From JAILZP01 sp037444185 (GTDB taxonomy: Bacteria; Bacillota; Desulfotomaculia; Desulfotomaculales; Desulfocucumaceae), in contig JBBIMW010000054.1 of assembly GCA_037444185.1 (NCBI GenBank), positions 1 through 11,634 on the forward strand: a stretch of 11,634 bases of DNA. Reading direction: 5' to 3'. Positions 1-6,212 of the stretch are shown piece after piece. Within the stretch, counting starts at the first letter, position 1; every line of letters begins with the position of its first letter. Both the position numbers and the translations under genes were made by a program. Under the pieces are notes generated by a model, which was not told where the DNA came from, ran no database searches, and was given only the letters and a program-made list of their open reading frames with translations.

Positions 1-55
1 TAGCATAATTTAAAGAATAATGTCATAAACAGATTTTTGACTTTTGATTTTACTT

Positions 56-84
56 GAAGGAGTTCGCTCCGAACCGTCGAAAAC
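56..84 (+). promoter_or_regulatory. Putative sigma-H promoter with overlapping 0A-like box upstream of spo0A
   Basis: GAAGGAGTT at 56-64 resembles the sigma-H -35 element (RNAGGAWWW). GTCGAAAAC at 76-84 resembles its -10 element (RNNGAATWW), and the 11-nt spacer fits the family. The core CGTCGAA at 75-81 differs at one position from the Spo0A-binding core TGTCGAA, so activator and polymerase sites would overlap. In Bacillus the sporulation promoter of spo0A is sigma-H dependent and feeds back through Spo0A; similar wiring here is an inference. A short dyad, GGAG-TTCG-CTCC at 59-70, lies between the two elements. No convincing sigma-A promoter was seen in 1-141. Confidence 0.4.
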
Positions 85-141
85 TACATTACTGGATAAA
101 AATACCTTTGTTAGAAAAAGATTTGGGAGGCGGAATTCTAA

Positions 142-912
142 ATGATGCGCAAAAGTATCAAATTGGTAATAGCAGACGACAACAAGGAATTTTGTGAATT
201 GCTCAAAGAATTTATAAATCAGCAGGATGATTTCATTTTGGCAGGGGTGGCCTACAACGGCCTTGAAGCGCTGGATTTGATAGAAAAAAACAACCCGGAC
301 ATCGTTTTGCTGGATATAATAATGCCCCACCTGGACGGCATCGGGGTGCTGGAAAAGATGGCGGGGGGCCATATCGCCAACCGGCCCAGGACAGTAATGC
401 TCACCGCCTTCGGCCAGGAAACCGTCACCCAGCGGGCCGTAGAACTGGGGGCCGACTATTATATACTCAAACCCTTCGATTTTTCGGTGCTGGCATCAAG
501 ACTCAGACAGCTGTCCGAAGGAATCAGCGTCAACCAGTACATTTCCACCGCCAAGCCCAGGAACTTGGATGTGGCGGTAACCAATATAATTCACGAAATG
601 GGTGTACCCGCCCACATAAAGGGCTATCATTACATCCGCGATGCCATATTGATGGTGATCAACGAAATAAATCTGCTTGGAGCCGTAACCAAAGAACTTT
701 ATCCCATGATCGCCCAAAAATACCAGACTACTCCCAGCCGGGTGGAGCGGGCCATCAGGCATGCCATAGAACTGGCCTGGGACCGGGGCAATGTTGAGAT
801 GATGACCAAGTTCTTCGGCTATACCATCAACCTGGAACGGGGCAAACCCACCAATTCGGAGTTCATCGCCATGGTGGCGGACAAACTCAGGATAGAGGCC
901 AAAGTCAGCTGA
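142..912 (+). CDS. spo0A: Sporulation transcription factor Spo0A
   Basis: Master response regulator of sporulation: phosphorylated through a phosphorelay or orphan kinases, it binds 0A boxes and switches the cell towards endospore formation. The receiver domain (about residues 5-125) shows the acidic pair D12-D13, the phospho-acceptor D58 within LLDIIMP, the switch threonine in MLTAFGQE and the conserved lysine in ILKPFD. After a short linker, the C-terminal effector domain (about 145-256) carries the family hallmark segments HEMGVPAHIKGYHYIRDAI and TPSRVERAIRHAIELAW, the latter being the DNA-recognition helix. At 256 aa it is close to the Bacillus protein (about 267). The start is ATG 142 (a second ATG follows at once), with GGGAGG at 125-130, a rather long spacing. 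A terminator follows, so it is probably monocistronic. Confidence 0.98.
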   Translation: MMRKSIKLVIADDNKEFCELLKEFINQQDDFILAGVAYNGLEALDLIEKNNPDIVLLDIIMPHLDGIGVLEKMAGGHIANRPRTVMLTAFGQETVTQRAVELGADYYILKPFDFSVLASRLRQLSEGISVNQYISTAKPRNLDVAVTNIIHEMGVPAHIKGYHYIRDAILMVINEINLLGAVTKELYPMIAQKYQTTPSRVERAIRHAIELAWDRGNVEMMTKFFGYTINLERGKPTNSEFIAMVADKLRIEAKVS

Positions 913-969
913 AAACAGTTTTTTCTTCAAAGGAATACATTAAATTCTGGATTCTGGCTCCTGAATTAC

Positions 970-994
970 AGCCGCCCACAAGGGCGGCTCTTTT
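970..994 (+). terminator. Rho-independent terminator of spo0A
   Basis: A perfect 8-bp GC-rich stem (AGCCGCCC at 970-977 and GGGCGGCT at 982-989) encloses an ACAA loop and is followed by C and TTTT. It lies 58 nt after the spo0A stop, which is a classic intrinsic terminator arrangement. Confidence 0.9.
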
Positions 995-1072
995 ATTCAA
1001 TAAATACAAGGTATTTTTAAAGGTCTGCAGAAGAAATACTTTTATAGAATCCCTTCCTTCCCATTCTGAGTA

Positions 1073-1092
1073 CTTAGTCCTGACAGGATAAG
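1073..1092 (+). promoter_or_regulatory. Near-perfect dyad upstream of the diguanylate cyclase gene (possible operator)
   Basis: CTTA-G-TCCTG-A-CAGGA-TAAG reads as an inverted repeat with 9-bp arms, one unpaired G (1077) and a single central A. It lies about 50 nt before the preferred GTG start of the PAS-GGDEF gene, where a repressor site or 5' leader hairpin could act. No T-run follows, so it is not a terminator. The regulatory role is inferred from position and symmetry alone. Confidence 0.25.
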
Positions 1093-1142
1093 GAGTGCCG
1101 CAGCATAAGCTATTTTCAGAATCGGCTTTCTGGAGGTCTGAA

Positions 1143-1961
1143 GTGTACATAACGGAAATCGAACTATACAGACTACTAAATGCTATTCCCGTCGCATTGT
1201 CTGTGAATGCCGTTACAGACATGCGCTATATTTATGTTAATGACTGTTTTGAAAGGGTTACCGGTTACAGTCGGGGTAAAATCACAGGACGCACCCCTCT
1301 GGACATCAATCTTAAGATTGATTTGGAGCAGCCGGCGGCTAAAAACCAACAGGCGGCCTTCACCGCCAAAACAGGCGAAAAGCGGGTCTGCCTGGTTACT
1401 TCCGCAACTGCGGAACTGGGCGGTAATCGCTGCATAATTATGACCATGGAAGACATCACCGCTCTCCGGCAGGCTGAGGACGAACTGCAATCCCTGCTTC
1501 TGGTGGATGAGCTTACGGGGCTGTACAACCGCAGGGGCTTTGTGACCCTGGGCCAGCACCAGTTAAAAATAGCCAGGCGGATGAACAAAGATATGTTGCT
1601 CTTGTTTGCGGACATTGACGGGCTCAGCCGCATCAACGGCGGTCTGGGACGCCAGGAGGGGGACCGGGCGCTGATTGACACCGCAAATATCCTGAAGTCC
1701 ACTTTCCGGGAACCGGATATAATCGCCCGCATCGGGGGGGACGAGTTTGCCGCCTTGGTGATCGAGGCTTCAAAGGATCATACAGAGTCAATTTCCATCC
1801 GCTTCAGGGAAAATCTAATGCTGCACAACAAAAAGATGAAAAGGCTGTATAAACTGTCAGTAAGTATAGGTGTGGCCCATTACGAGCCCGGCCGGCCAGG
1901 CCTGATCAACGAGCTGATGGAGAAGGCGGGCGGCCGGATGTACAAGCGGAAACGCAAATAG
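1143..1961 (+). CDS. PAS-GGDEF diguanylate cyclase
   Basis: Probably makes cyclic di-GMP from two GTP in response to a signal sensed by its PAS domain. With the start used here it is 272 aa: a PAS domain at about 6-110 (YIYVNDCFERVTGYSR and a PAC-like MTMEDIT end), then a GGDEF domain from DELTGLYNRRGF (122-133) onward. The metal-binding FADID and the intact signature GGDEF (198-202) argue that it is active. REPD at 189-192 lies exactly five residues before GGDEF and matches the RxxD inhibitory I-site, so product feedback is likely. No transmembrane segment is seen, so it is cytosolic. GTG 1143 is preferred because GGAGG (1132-1136) lies 6 nt upstream. A longer in-frame GTG at 1095 would add 16 residues but has its AGGAG directly abutting the start codon. 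It sits downstream of the spo0A terminator. Confidence 0.9.
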   Translation: MYITEIELYRLLNAIPVALSVNAVTDMRYIYVNDCFERVTGYSRGKITGRTPLDINLKIDLEQPAAKNQQAAFTAKTGEKRVCLVTSATAELGGNRCIIMTMEDITALRQAEDELQSLLLVDELTGLYNRRGFVTLGQHQLKIARRMNKDMLLLFADIDGLSRINGGLGRQEGDRALIDTANILKSTFREPDIIARIGGDEFAALVIEASKDHTESISIRFRENLMLHNKKMKRLYKLSVSIGVAHYEPGRPGLINELMEKAGGRMYKRKRK

Positions 1962-2003
1962 ATGTCGACGGGGACTAATGCTAATGATAACTTGTTTTCC
2001 GGT

Positions 2004-2009
2004 TATACT
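2004..2009 (+). promoter_or_regulatory. Possible -10 element (TATACT) before steA
   Basis: TATACT is one mismatch from the sigma-A -10 consensus and lies in an AT-rich 62-bp gap, but no good -35 is seen 16-18 nt upstream. If used, transcription would begin only a few nucleotides before ATG 2024, which would favour the downstream GTG 2072 as the real start. The only evidence is this hexamer. Confidence 0.2.
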
Positions 2010-2023
2010 ATAAAACCAAGCGG

Positions 2024-3103
2024 ATGGACAACACTCCCGCATCATCCAATCCCGGCCGGGGGGGGGCTTGTGTGGTCATCAGGGGAACAGCCAGGGTGGA
2101 CAGTATTACCAAGGTGCTGATAAAGCGCCTGCGACCGGGAGATATAGCGGTGATCGACCACCGGGAGCTTGATGGAGTGGCCGCCCGGGCCCTCCTGGAG
2201 GCAAAGGTGAAGGCCGTCATCAACGCATCGCCCTCCATCAGCGACAGATACCCGAACGCCGGCCCCCTTGCCCTGGTTTCATCCGGCGTGCTGCTGCTGG
2301 ACGATGCGGGCCCCGAAATACTGTATTCGGTACGGGAGGGACAGTTTATCACCATCACCGGGGGCAGGGTGTTTTCGGGAAACAGTGCGATAGCCTCCGG
2401 CAGAGTCCTCACCGAGGAGAAGATAAAGGCCGGGATGAACCGGCTCAGTGAAAATATGCGCGGGGTGCTGCGGGATTTTGTGTTCAACACCATAGAGCGT
2501 GCCCGGGACGAAATCGGACTGATCAGCGGCGATTATCCGGCTCCGGATGTAAGAACCCGTTTTAAGGGCAGGCACGTCGTCATAGTGGCCAGGGGCAGGG
2601 ACTACAAGGAAGACCTCAAAGTCATCGGGTCCTACATAAAAGAAATGAGGCCTCTGCTGGTGGGGGTGGACGGAGGCGCCGACGCCCTGATGGAGTACGG
2701 TTATACCCCGGACTTGATTATCGGGGACATGGACAGTGTGTCCGAAGGCACACTGTCCTGCGGCGCCGAGCTGGTGGCCCATGCATACAGGGACGGCAGT
2801 TCCCCGGGACTGGAAAGGATCCGCGGCCTGGGGCTAACTGCGGCAGTATTCGCGTCGCCGGGCACCAGCGAAGACATCGCAATGCTGCTGGCCTATGAAA
2901 AAGGGGCCGAACTGATAGTGCTGGTGGGTTCCCATTCCGATATGCACGATTTTCTTGAAAAGGGCAGGAAGGGGATGGCCAGTACCTTTCTGGTGCGGCT
3001 GAAAGTGGGCCCGGCGCTGGTGGACGCCAAAGGTGTGAGCCGGTTGAAACCCTGGAACGGGAGAGAAGGCTGGTCAAAACCCAATGGCTGGATTTCTCCA
3101 TGA
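2024..3103 (+). CDS. steA: SteA-like cytokinetic-ring protein, C-terminally truncated
   Basis: Related to actinobacterial SteA (Rv1697 family), which with membrane partner SteB influences septal peptidoglycan hydrolysis. Residues 18-100 contain the SteA-specific block VLIKRLRPGDIAVIDH and NASPSISDRYPN. Residues 185-320 form the thiamin-pyrophosphokinase-like domain, with VDGGADAL, DLIIGDMDSVS (231-240), GTSEDIAMLLAY and KGRKGMASTFLVRLKVG. Family members usually continue after LVDAKGVSRL into a hydrophobic, probably membrane-associated tail. Here residue 341 is followed by 18 unrelated polar residues and a stop, so the tail is missing (see the pseudogene that follows). The start is uncertain: ATG 2024 has a weak ribosome binding site, while GTG 2072 fits the homologue N-terminus (VVIRGTARVD) better. 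A run of nine G at 2058-2066 lies between the two. Function after truncation is unknown. Confidence 0.85.
   Translation: MDNTPASSNPGRGGACVVIRGTARVDSITKVLIKRLRPGDIAVIDHRELDGVAARALLEAKVKAVINASPSISDRYPNAGPLALVSSGVLLLDDAGPEILYSVREGQFITITGGRVFSGNSAIASGRVLTEEKIKAGMNRLSENMRGVLRDFVFNTIERARDEIGLISGDYPAPDVRTRFKGRHVVIVARGRDYKEDLKVIGSYIKEMRPLLVGVDGGADALMEYGYTPDLIIGDMDSVSEGTLSCGAELVAHAYRDGSSPGLERIRGLGLTAAVFASPGTSEDIAMLLAYEKGAELIVLVGSHSDMHDFLEKGRKGMASTFLVRLKVGPALVDAKGVSRLKPWNGREGWSKPNGWISP
2058..2066 (+). repeat. Homopolymeric tract of nine G at the 5' end of steA
   Basis: Nine consecutive G bases sit within codons 12-15 of the ATG 2024 reading frame. Such tracts are prone to slippage during replication and sequencing. 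Whether this one affects SteA depends on which start codon is real: with GTG 2072 the tract is untranslated and could even serve as a purine-rich ribosome contact. Confidence 0.7.
2731..2758 (+). repeat. Strong intragenic stem-loop inside steA
   Basis: GGACAGTGTG (2731-2740) pairs perfectly with CACACTGTCC (2749-2758) around an 8-nt loop (TCCGAAGG). It is read through by codons for the DMDSVSEGTLS stretch of the SteA catalytic-fold motif. The inverted repeat is seen directly; any role in mRNA folding or stability is unknown. Confidence 0.75.
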
Positions 3104-3263
3104 TCGGCTATTTCAAGGCCCGGGGTGTCAATGTATACAGAGTGGAGGAAAGCAAGTGGATAACATCGACATTGCCGACCTGCCCGGACATCACGGAATC
3201 AAGCCCTCCGCAGGCAAACTGCTGCCCGCTTTGGCCTCGGTGGTGACCGCCGGTGCCGGATGA
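3047..3263 (+). pseudogene. Eroded remnant of SteB / MctB-like (DUF3186) copper-transporter-family gene
   Basis: Firmicutes with SteA usually carry next to it a SteB/MctB-like protein of about 300 aa, with one N-terminal membrane helix and a long extracytoplasmic region. Here only fragments resembling its C-terminus remain. One reading frame (3049-3155) gives QWLDFSMIGYFKARGVNVYR followed by VEES. A second frame (3156-3263) gives VDNIDIADLPG followed by HHGIKPSAGKLLPAL and a stop. These fragments are in the order expected of a SteB C-terminus, but the link between them and part of the second block appear to be lost. No SteB start, membrane helix or main domain is present. The remnant overlaps the steA 3' end and its stop overlaps the glycosyltransferase start (GTGCCGGATGA), as an intact gene's would. 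The homology is recalled family knowledge, not a search result; an assembly error is the main alternative. Confidence 0.6.
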
Positions 3264-3927
3264 ACCAATCACCGTGCTTATTCCGGCTTATAACGAAGAA
3301 CAGAGCGTTGCCGACACCGTCAGGGCGGCTTGGCAAATACCCGGAGTGATCCAAGTGATTGTGGTGGACGACGGGTCCCGGGACAAAACAGCCGAATTGG
3401 CCTTGAAAAACGGGGCGGAAGTAATCTCCCTGGCGGTGAACAGTGGCAAGGGGGGTGCCCTCAACGCCGGAGCGAGACATATAAAGGGAGAGCTGGTGCT
3501 TATGCTGGACGCGGATCTGGGGGGCAGCGCCGCCAACGCCGCCGTACTCATAGGTCCCGTGGCCTCCGGGGAAGCGGACATGACCGTGGCTGTTCCCCCC
3601 GGGGCCGAAAAACGGGGATTCGGCCTGGTCAGGGAACTGGCCGGCGCCGGCATAAAATATTTTACAGGCCTTTCCATGAAGGCCCCCCTTTCCGGGCAGA
3701 GGGCCATGGCCCGCCGGTTCCTGGTGGACTGCCTTCCCCTGGCGGACGGCTACGGAGTGGAGGTGGATCTGACCGTCCGGGCCGGAAAAAAGGGATACAG
3801 TATTTTGGAGATGCCCGTGAACATCCGCCACCGGGAAACCGGGCGCGATATCAGGGGCTTTTTGCACCGGGGCAAGCAATTCTGCCACCTGATCAAAACA
3901 CTGCTGACCATCGGAAAGTCCGGGTGA
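3253..3927 (+). CDS. Family 2 glycosyltransferase (GT-A fold)
   Basis: Probable cytoplasmic glycosyltransferase using a nucleotide-sugar donor, likely acting on a polyprenyl-linked or envelope glycan acceptor. The 224-aa protein opens with TVLIPAYNEEQSV (7-19), followed by VVDDGS (37-42), GKGGALNAG (65-73) and the metal-binding DAD (86-88). SGQRAMARRF and the YGVEVDLTVRA stretch resemble the acceptor-side part of dolichyl-phosphate-mannose-synthase-like GT2 enzymes. No transmembrane helix is seen. The GTG start overlaps the stop of the steB remnant, and no strong ribosome binding site is visible. The next gene begins 4 nt after its stop and is a polyprenyl-phosphate sugar transferase, suggesting a joint role in building a lipid-linked sugar. 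Donor and acceptor cannot be read from the sequence. Confidence 0.88.
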   Translation: MPDEPITVLIPAYNEEQSVADTVRAAWQIPGVIQVIVVDDGSRDKTAELALKNGAEVISLAVNSGKGGALNAGARHIKGELVLMLDADLGGSAANAAVLIGPVASGEADMTVAVPPGAEKRGFGLVRELAGAGIKYFTGLSMKAPLSGQRAMARRFLVDCLPLADGYGVEVDLTVRAGKKGYSILEMPVNIRHRETGRDIRGFLHRGKQFCHLIKTLLTIGKSG

Positions 3928-3931
3928 GACG

Positions 3932-4756
3932 ATGTCCGGGCTTGCGAACACGGCTTTGCTGTTCCTGGCAGGCTGGGCGGCGGTCCGGCTTATTCTGCCG
4001 GGGACACTTTCGCTAATCAGGGGCTCCGGCTTTATCAGACCCAATTATCAGGGAATAAAAATCCCCTGCGGTGCCGGCGTGGTTATTTCTATCGGCGGCC
4101 TGGCTGTTTTAACTGCGGCCTTTTTCTTTCTGCCCGCTGAATCCCGGCAGAAATGCGTGCTGTTTTTATTCCTGCTGTCGGGATATACGTTGCTGGGACT
4201 GATTGACGACATCTGGGGCAACGGGGAGTGCCGGGGACTGTCCGGACACGTGAAGGCACTTCTGCAGGGGCGGCTGACCACCGGTTCAATCAAGGCCTTG
4301 GCCGGAGGGTTGCTGGCCCTGCTGGCGTCGGCGGCGTCGGAACCCTTAAGCCATGTTCTTTCAAACACCCTTGTCATCGCCCTGTCGGTAAATATGGTCA
4401 ACCTCCTGGACCTGAGGCCGGGCCGGGCAGGAAAGTGTTTTCTCGCCCTGTTTTTTTTGATTCTGGCGGTCTTCCCCTTCAGGGTGGAAACCGTTTTTCT
4501 GGCCGTGGTGGCCGGCGGAGTATTGGCGTACCTGCCGGCGGATTTAAAATCCGAAGCCATGATGGGGGACGCCGGATCCAACGCCCTGGGAGCGGTGTTG
4601 GGCATCTCAGCGGTCTGGCTGTTCGGCCCGGAAACCGGTGCACTGTACCTGGCAGTCCTCATAATGGCGCATTTACTGGCGGAAAAGTATTCTCTAAGCA
4701 GGATCATCTCCTCCAGCAGAGTGCTGAACTATCTTGACCGGCTCTGGAGAGAATGA
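3932..4756 (+). CDS. MraY/WecA-like phosphoglycosyl transferase (polytopic membrane protein)
   Basis: Integral membrane enzyme of the polyprenyl-phosphate N-acetylhexosamine-1-phosphate transferase family, which moves a sugar-1-phosphate from a UDP-sugar onto undecaprenyl phosphate. The 274-aa protein has about eight to ten hydrophobic segments. It keeps three family signatures: the acidic pair in GLIDDIWG (D92-D93), the NMVNLLDLRPGRA loop (154-166) and MGDAGSNALGA (211-221). It is shorter than MraY (about 320 aa) and lacks the histidine-rich loop near the C-terminus typical of MraY and WecA, so it is better described as a divergent paralogue than as the essential peptidoglycan enzyme. It lies 4 nt downstream of the GT2 gene and is probably cotranscribed with it. 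The 171 bp that follow hold no gene. Confidence 0.88.
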   Translation: MSGLANTALLFLAGWAAVRLILPGTLSLIRGSGFIRPNYQGIKIPCGAGVVISIGGLAVLTAAFFFLPAESRQKCVLFLFLLSGYTLLGLIDDIWGNGECRGLSGHVKALLQGRLTTGSIKALAGGLLALLASAASEPLSHVLSNTLVIALSVNMVNLLDLRPGRAGKCFLALFFLILAVFPFRVETVFLAVVAGGVLAYLPADLKSEAMMGDAGSNALGAVLGISAVWLFGPETGALYLAVLIMAHLLAEKYSLSRIISSSRVLNYLDRLWRE

Positions 4757-4927
4757 ACTGCGGGCAGAATGCCGGATAATGCCCAAAGAGAGAACTGCGG
4801 TTTAAAATGGATTTCACGAAAAGGATTCACCTTGTCCATTGTAGAAAATACAGCACCAGAATACCATATCCGGCCATACCTGTGGTTCGATTATAAATGC
4901 AAATGACTGAAAAAGGGGAGACTTTCT
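4757..4927 (+). other. Intergenic region before the oxidoreductase operon
   Basis: These 171 bp separate the envelope block from the oxidoreductase operon. A weak GGGCA (4762-4766) / TGCCC (4780-4784) inverted repeat lacks a T-run. TATAAA at 4892-4897 could be a -10 box for the operon, but no good -35 is seen at the right distance. GGGGAG at 4915-4920 is the ribosome binding site for the ferredoxin subunit. No credible coding sequence is present. Confidence 0.5.
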
Positions 4928-5149
4928 TTGCCCAGGTTGACGTTCAGAGAGGAAAGATGCAAGGGCTGCGGGCTCTGCAGGCATTTCTGCCCAAAAGGGG
5001 TCATCGAAATGGCCGGGCATATCAATGGCATGGGATTTCACCCGGCAACGGCGGCGGACATGGAAAAATGCGCCGGCTGCGCCACATGCGCCAGTATGTG
5101 CCCCGACCTTGCAATAGAGGTGGAGAAGGAGGAGAAAAGGATTGGCTAA
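4928..5149 (+). CDS. 2-oxoacid:ferredoxin oxidoreductase, delta (2[4Fe-4S] ferredoxin) subunit
   Basis: Small electron-transfer subunit that carries electrons from the TPP-bound acyl intermediate to external ferredoxin. The 73-aa protein has two complete cluster motifs, CKGCGLCRHFCP and CAGCATCASMCP, each CxxCxxCxxxCP, separated by a segment ending in GFHPA as in KorD/VorD-type subunits. The TTG 4928 start is supported by GGGGAG 7 nt upstream. It is the first gene of the operon, and its stop overlaps the first codons of the alpha subunit by 8 nt, implying translational coupling. Confidence 0.92.
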   Translation: MPRLTFREERCKGCGLCRHFCPKGVIEMAGHINGMGFHPATAADMEKCAGCATCASMCPDLAIEVEKEEKRIG

Positions 5150-6212
5150 AGTTCTAATGAAGGGGAACGAAGCCATCGGAGAAGGCGCCGTAAGGGCCGG
5201 CTGCCGTTACTTTTTCGGCTATCCCATAACTCCCCAGAACGAGCTGCCCCACTACCTGGCCAAAAGACTTCCCGAGGTGGGGGGGCTATACCTGCAGGCC
5301 GAGAGCGAGGTGGCCTCGATAAACATGGTCTTTGGCGCCTCCGGAGCCGGGGCCAGGGTGATGACATCCTCCTCCGGCCCGGGAATCAGCCTCATGCAAG
5401 AAGGGATATCCTATCTGGCGGGGGCCAATCTGCCCTGCGTGATTGTGAACATGGTCCGGGGCGGGCCGGGGCTGGGCAACATAGCCCCGGCCCAGTCCGA
5501 CTATTTTCAGGCCACCAAAGGCGGAGGACACGGTGACTACCGGCTCCTGGTGCTGGCGCCGTCTTCGGTGCAGGAAATAATAGACCTTACAAAAGACGCC
5601 TTCGACCTGTCGGACAAGTACAGAAACCCGGTTATGCTGCTGGCGGACGGTTTGCTGGGCCAGATGATGGAGCCGGTGGAACTGGGGGAGGAAGAACCGG
5701 CGACGCCGCCGGAAAAGCCCTGGGCGGCCACCGGCAGAATGGGCCGGGATAAAAAAAATTTAATCAGTTCACTGCATATCGTCCCGGAGAAATGCGAGGC
5801 CCACAACCTGGAAATGGGCCGTAAATACGCCGCCATATCCGCCTCGGAACAACGCTGGGAGGACTACCGCACGGAGGATGCGGAACTGGTGCTGGTGGCC
5901 TACGGCACCACCGCCAGAATATGCAAAGCCGTGGTGGACATGTTCAGGGGGCGGGGCAGGCCGGTGGGGTTGCTGCGCCCCATAACTCTATGGCCCTTCC
6001 CCGGCGGCAGGATTTCAGCCCTGGCCGATGCCGCCAAGTATTTCCTGGCGGTGGAGATGAGCATGGGCCAGATGGTGGAGGACGTGCGGCTGGCCGTCAA
6101 CGGTAAAAGGCCGGTATACTTTTACGGCCGGACGGGCGGAATGATCCCCCTGGCCGGGGACGTATACCGGGAGGCTGAAAAAATACTGGCCGGGGGAGAG
6201 GATGAACAATGA
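5142..6212 (+). CDS. vorB: 2-oxoacid:ferredoxin oxidoreductase alpha subunit (VorB-type, 2-oxoisovalerate)
   Basis: Alpha subunit of a CoA-acylating 2-oxoacid:ferredoxin oxidoreductase, which converts a 2-oxoacid plus CoA to acyl-CoA, CO2 and reduced ferredoxin in the cytoplasm. The pyrimidine-binding domain shows GYPITP (26-31), LQAESEVASINMVFGASGAG (51-70), SSGPGISL (77-84) and GGPGLGNIAPAQSDY. The C-terminal half contains AELVLVAYGTTARI, GLLRPITLWPFP and VEMSMGQMVEDVR. The MKGN opening, overall length (356 aa) and these motifs resemble VorB (3-methyl-2-oxobutanoate) more than pyruvate enzymes; separation from 2-oxoglutarate (Kor) enzymes is less certain. The TTG 5142 start has AAGGAGG at 5126-5132. 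Its stop overlaps the beta start as ATGA-type coupling (ATG at 6209). Confidence 0.9.
   Translation: MAKVLMKGNEAIGEGAVRAGCRYFFGYPITPQNELPHYLAKRLPEVGGLYLQAESEVASINMVFGASGAGARVMTSSSGPGISLMQEGISYLAGANLPCVIVNMVRGGPGLGNIAPAQSDYFQATKGGGHGDYRLLVLAPSSVQEIIDLTKDAFDLSDKYRNPVMLLADGLLGQMMEPVELGEEEPATPPEKPWAATGRMGRDKKNLISSLHIVPEKCEAHNLEMGRKYAAISASEQRWEDYRTEDAELVLVAYGTTARICKAVVDMFRGRGRPVGLLRPITLWPFPGGRISALADAAKYFLAVEMSMGQMVEDVRLAVNGKRPVYFYGRTGGMIPLAGDVYREAEKILAGGEDEQ

Noticed and set aside
37..42. Sigma-A -35 (TTGACT) for spo0A
   Set aside because: The bases at the expected -10 position (60-65) are GAGTTC, which do not resemble TATAAT.
10..372. Minus-strand frame crossing the spo0A promoter and start
   Set aside because: It overlaps the spo0A leader and receiver domain, has no motif and no upstream signal.
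3104..3263. Idea that the steA-GT2 junction was caused by an IS insertion
   Set aside because: No terminal inverted repeats, target duplication or transposase fragment is visible; a simple deletion with later indels explains the fragments.
3199..4044. Long minus-strand open frame (281 aa) opposite the GT2 gene
   Set aside because: It lies opposite a gene with clear GT2 motifs, its translation is Pro/Gly/His-rich with no recognisable domain, and GC-rich codon bias readily opens antisense frames.
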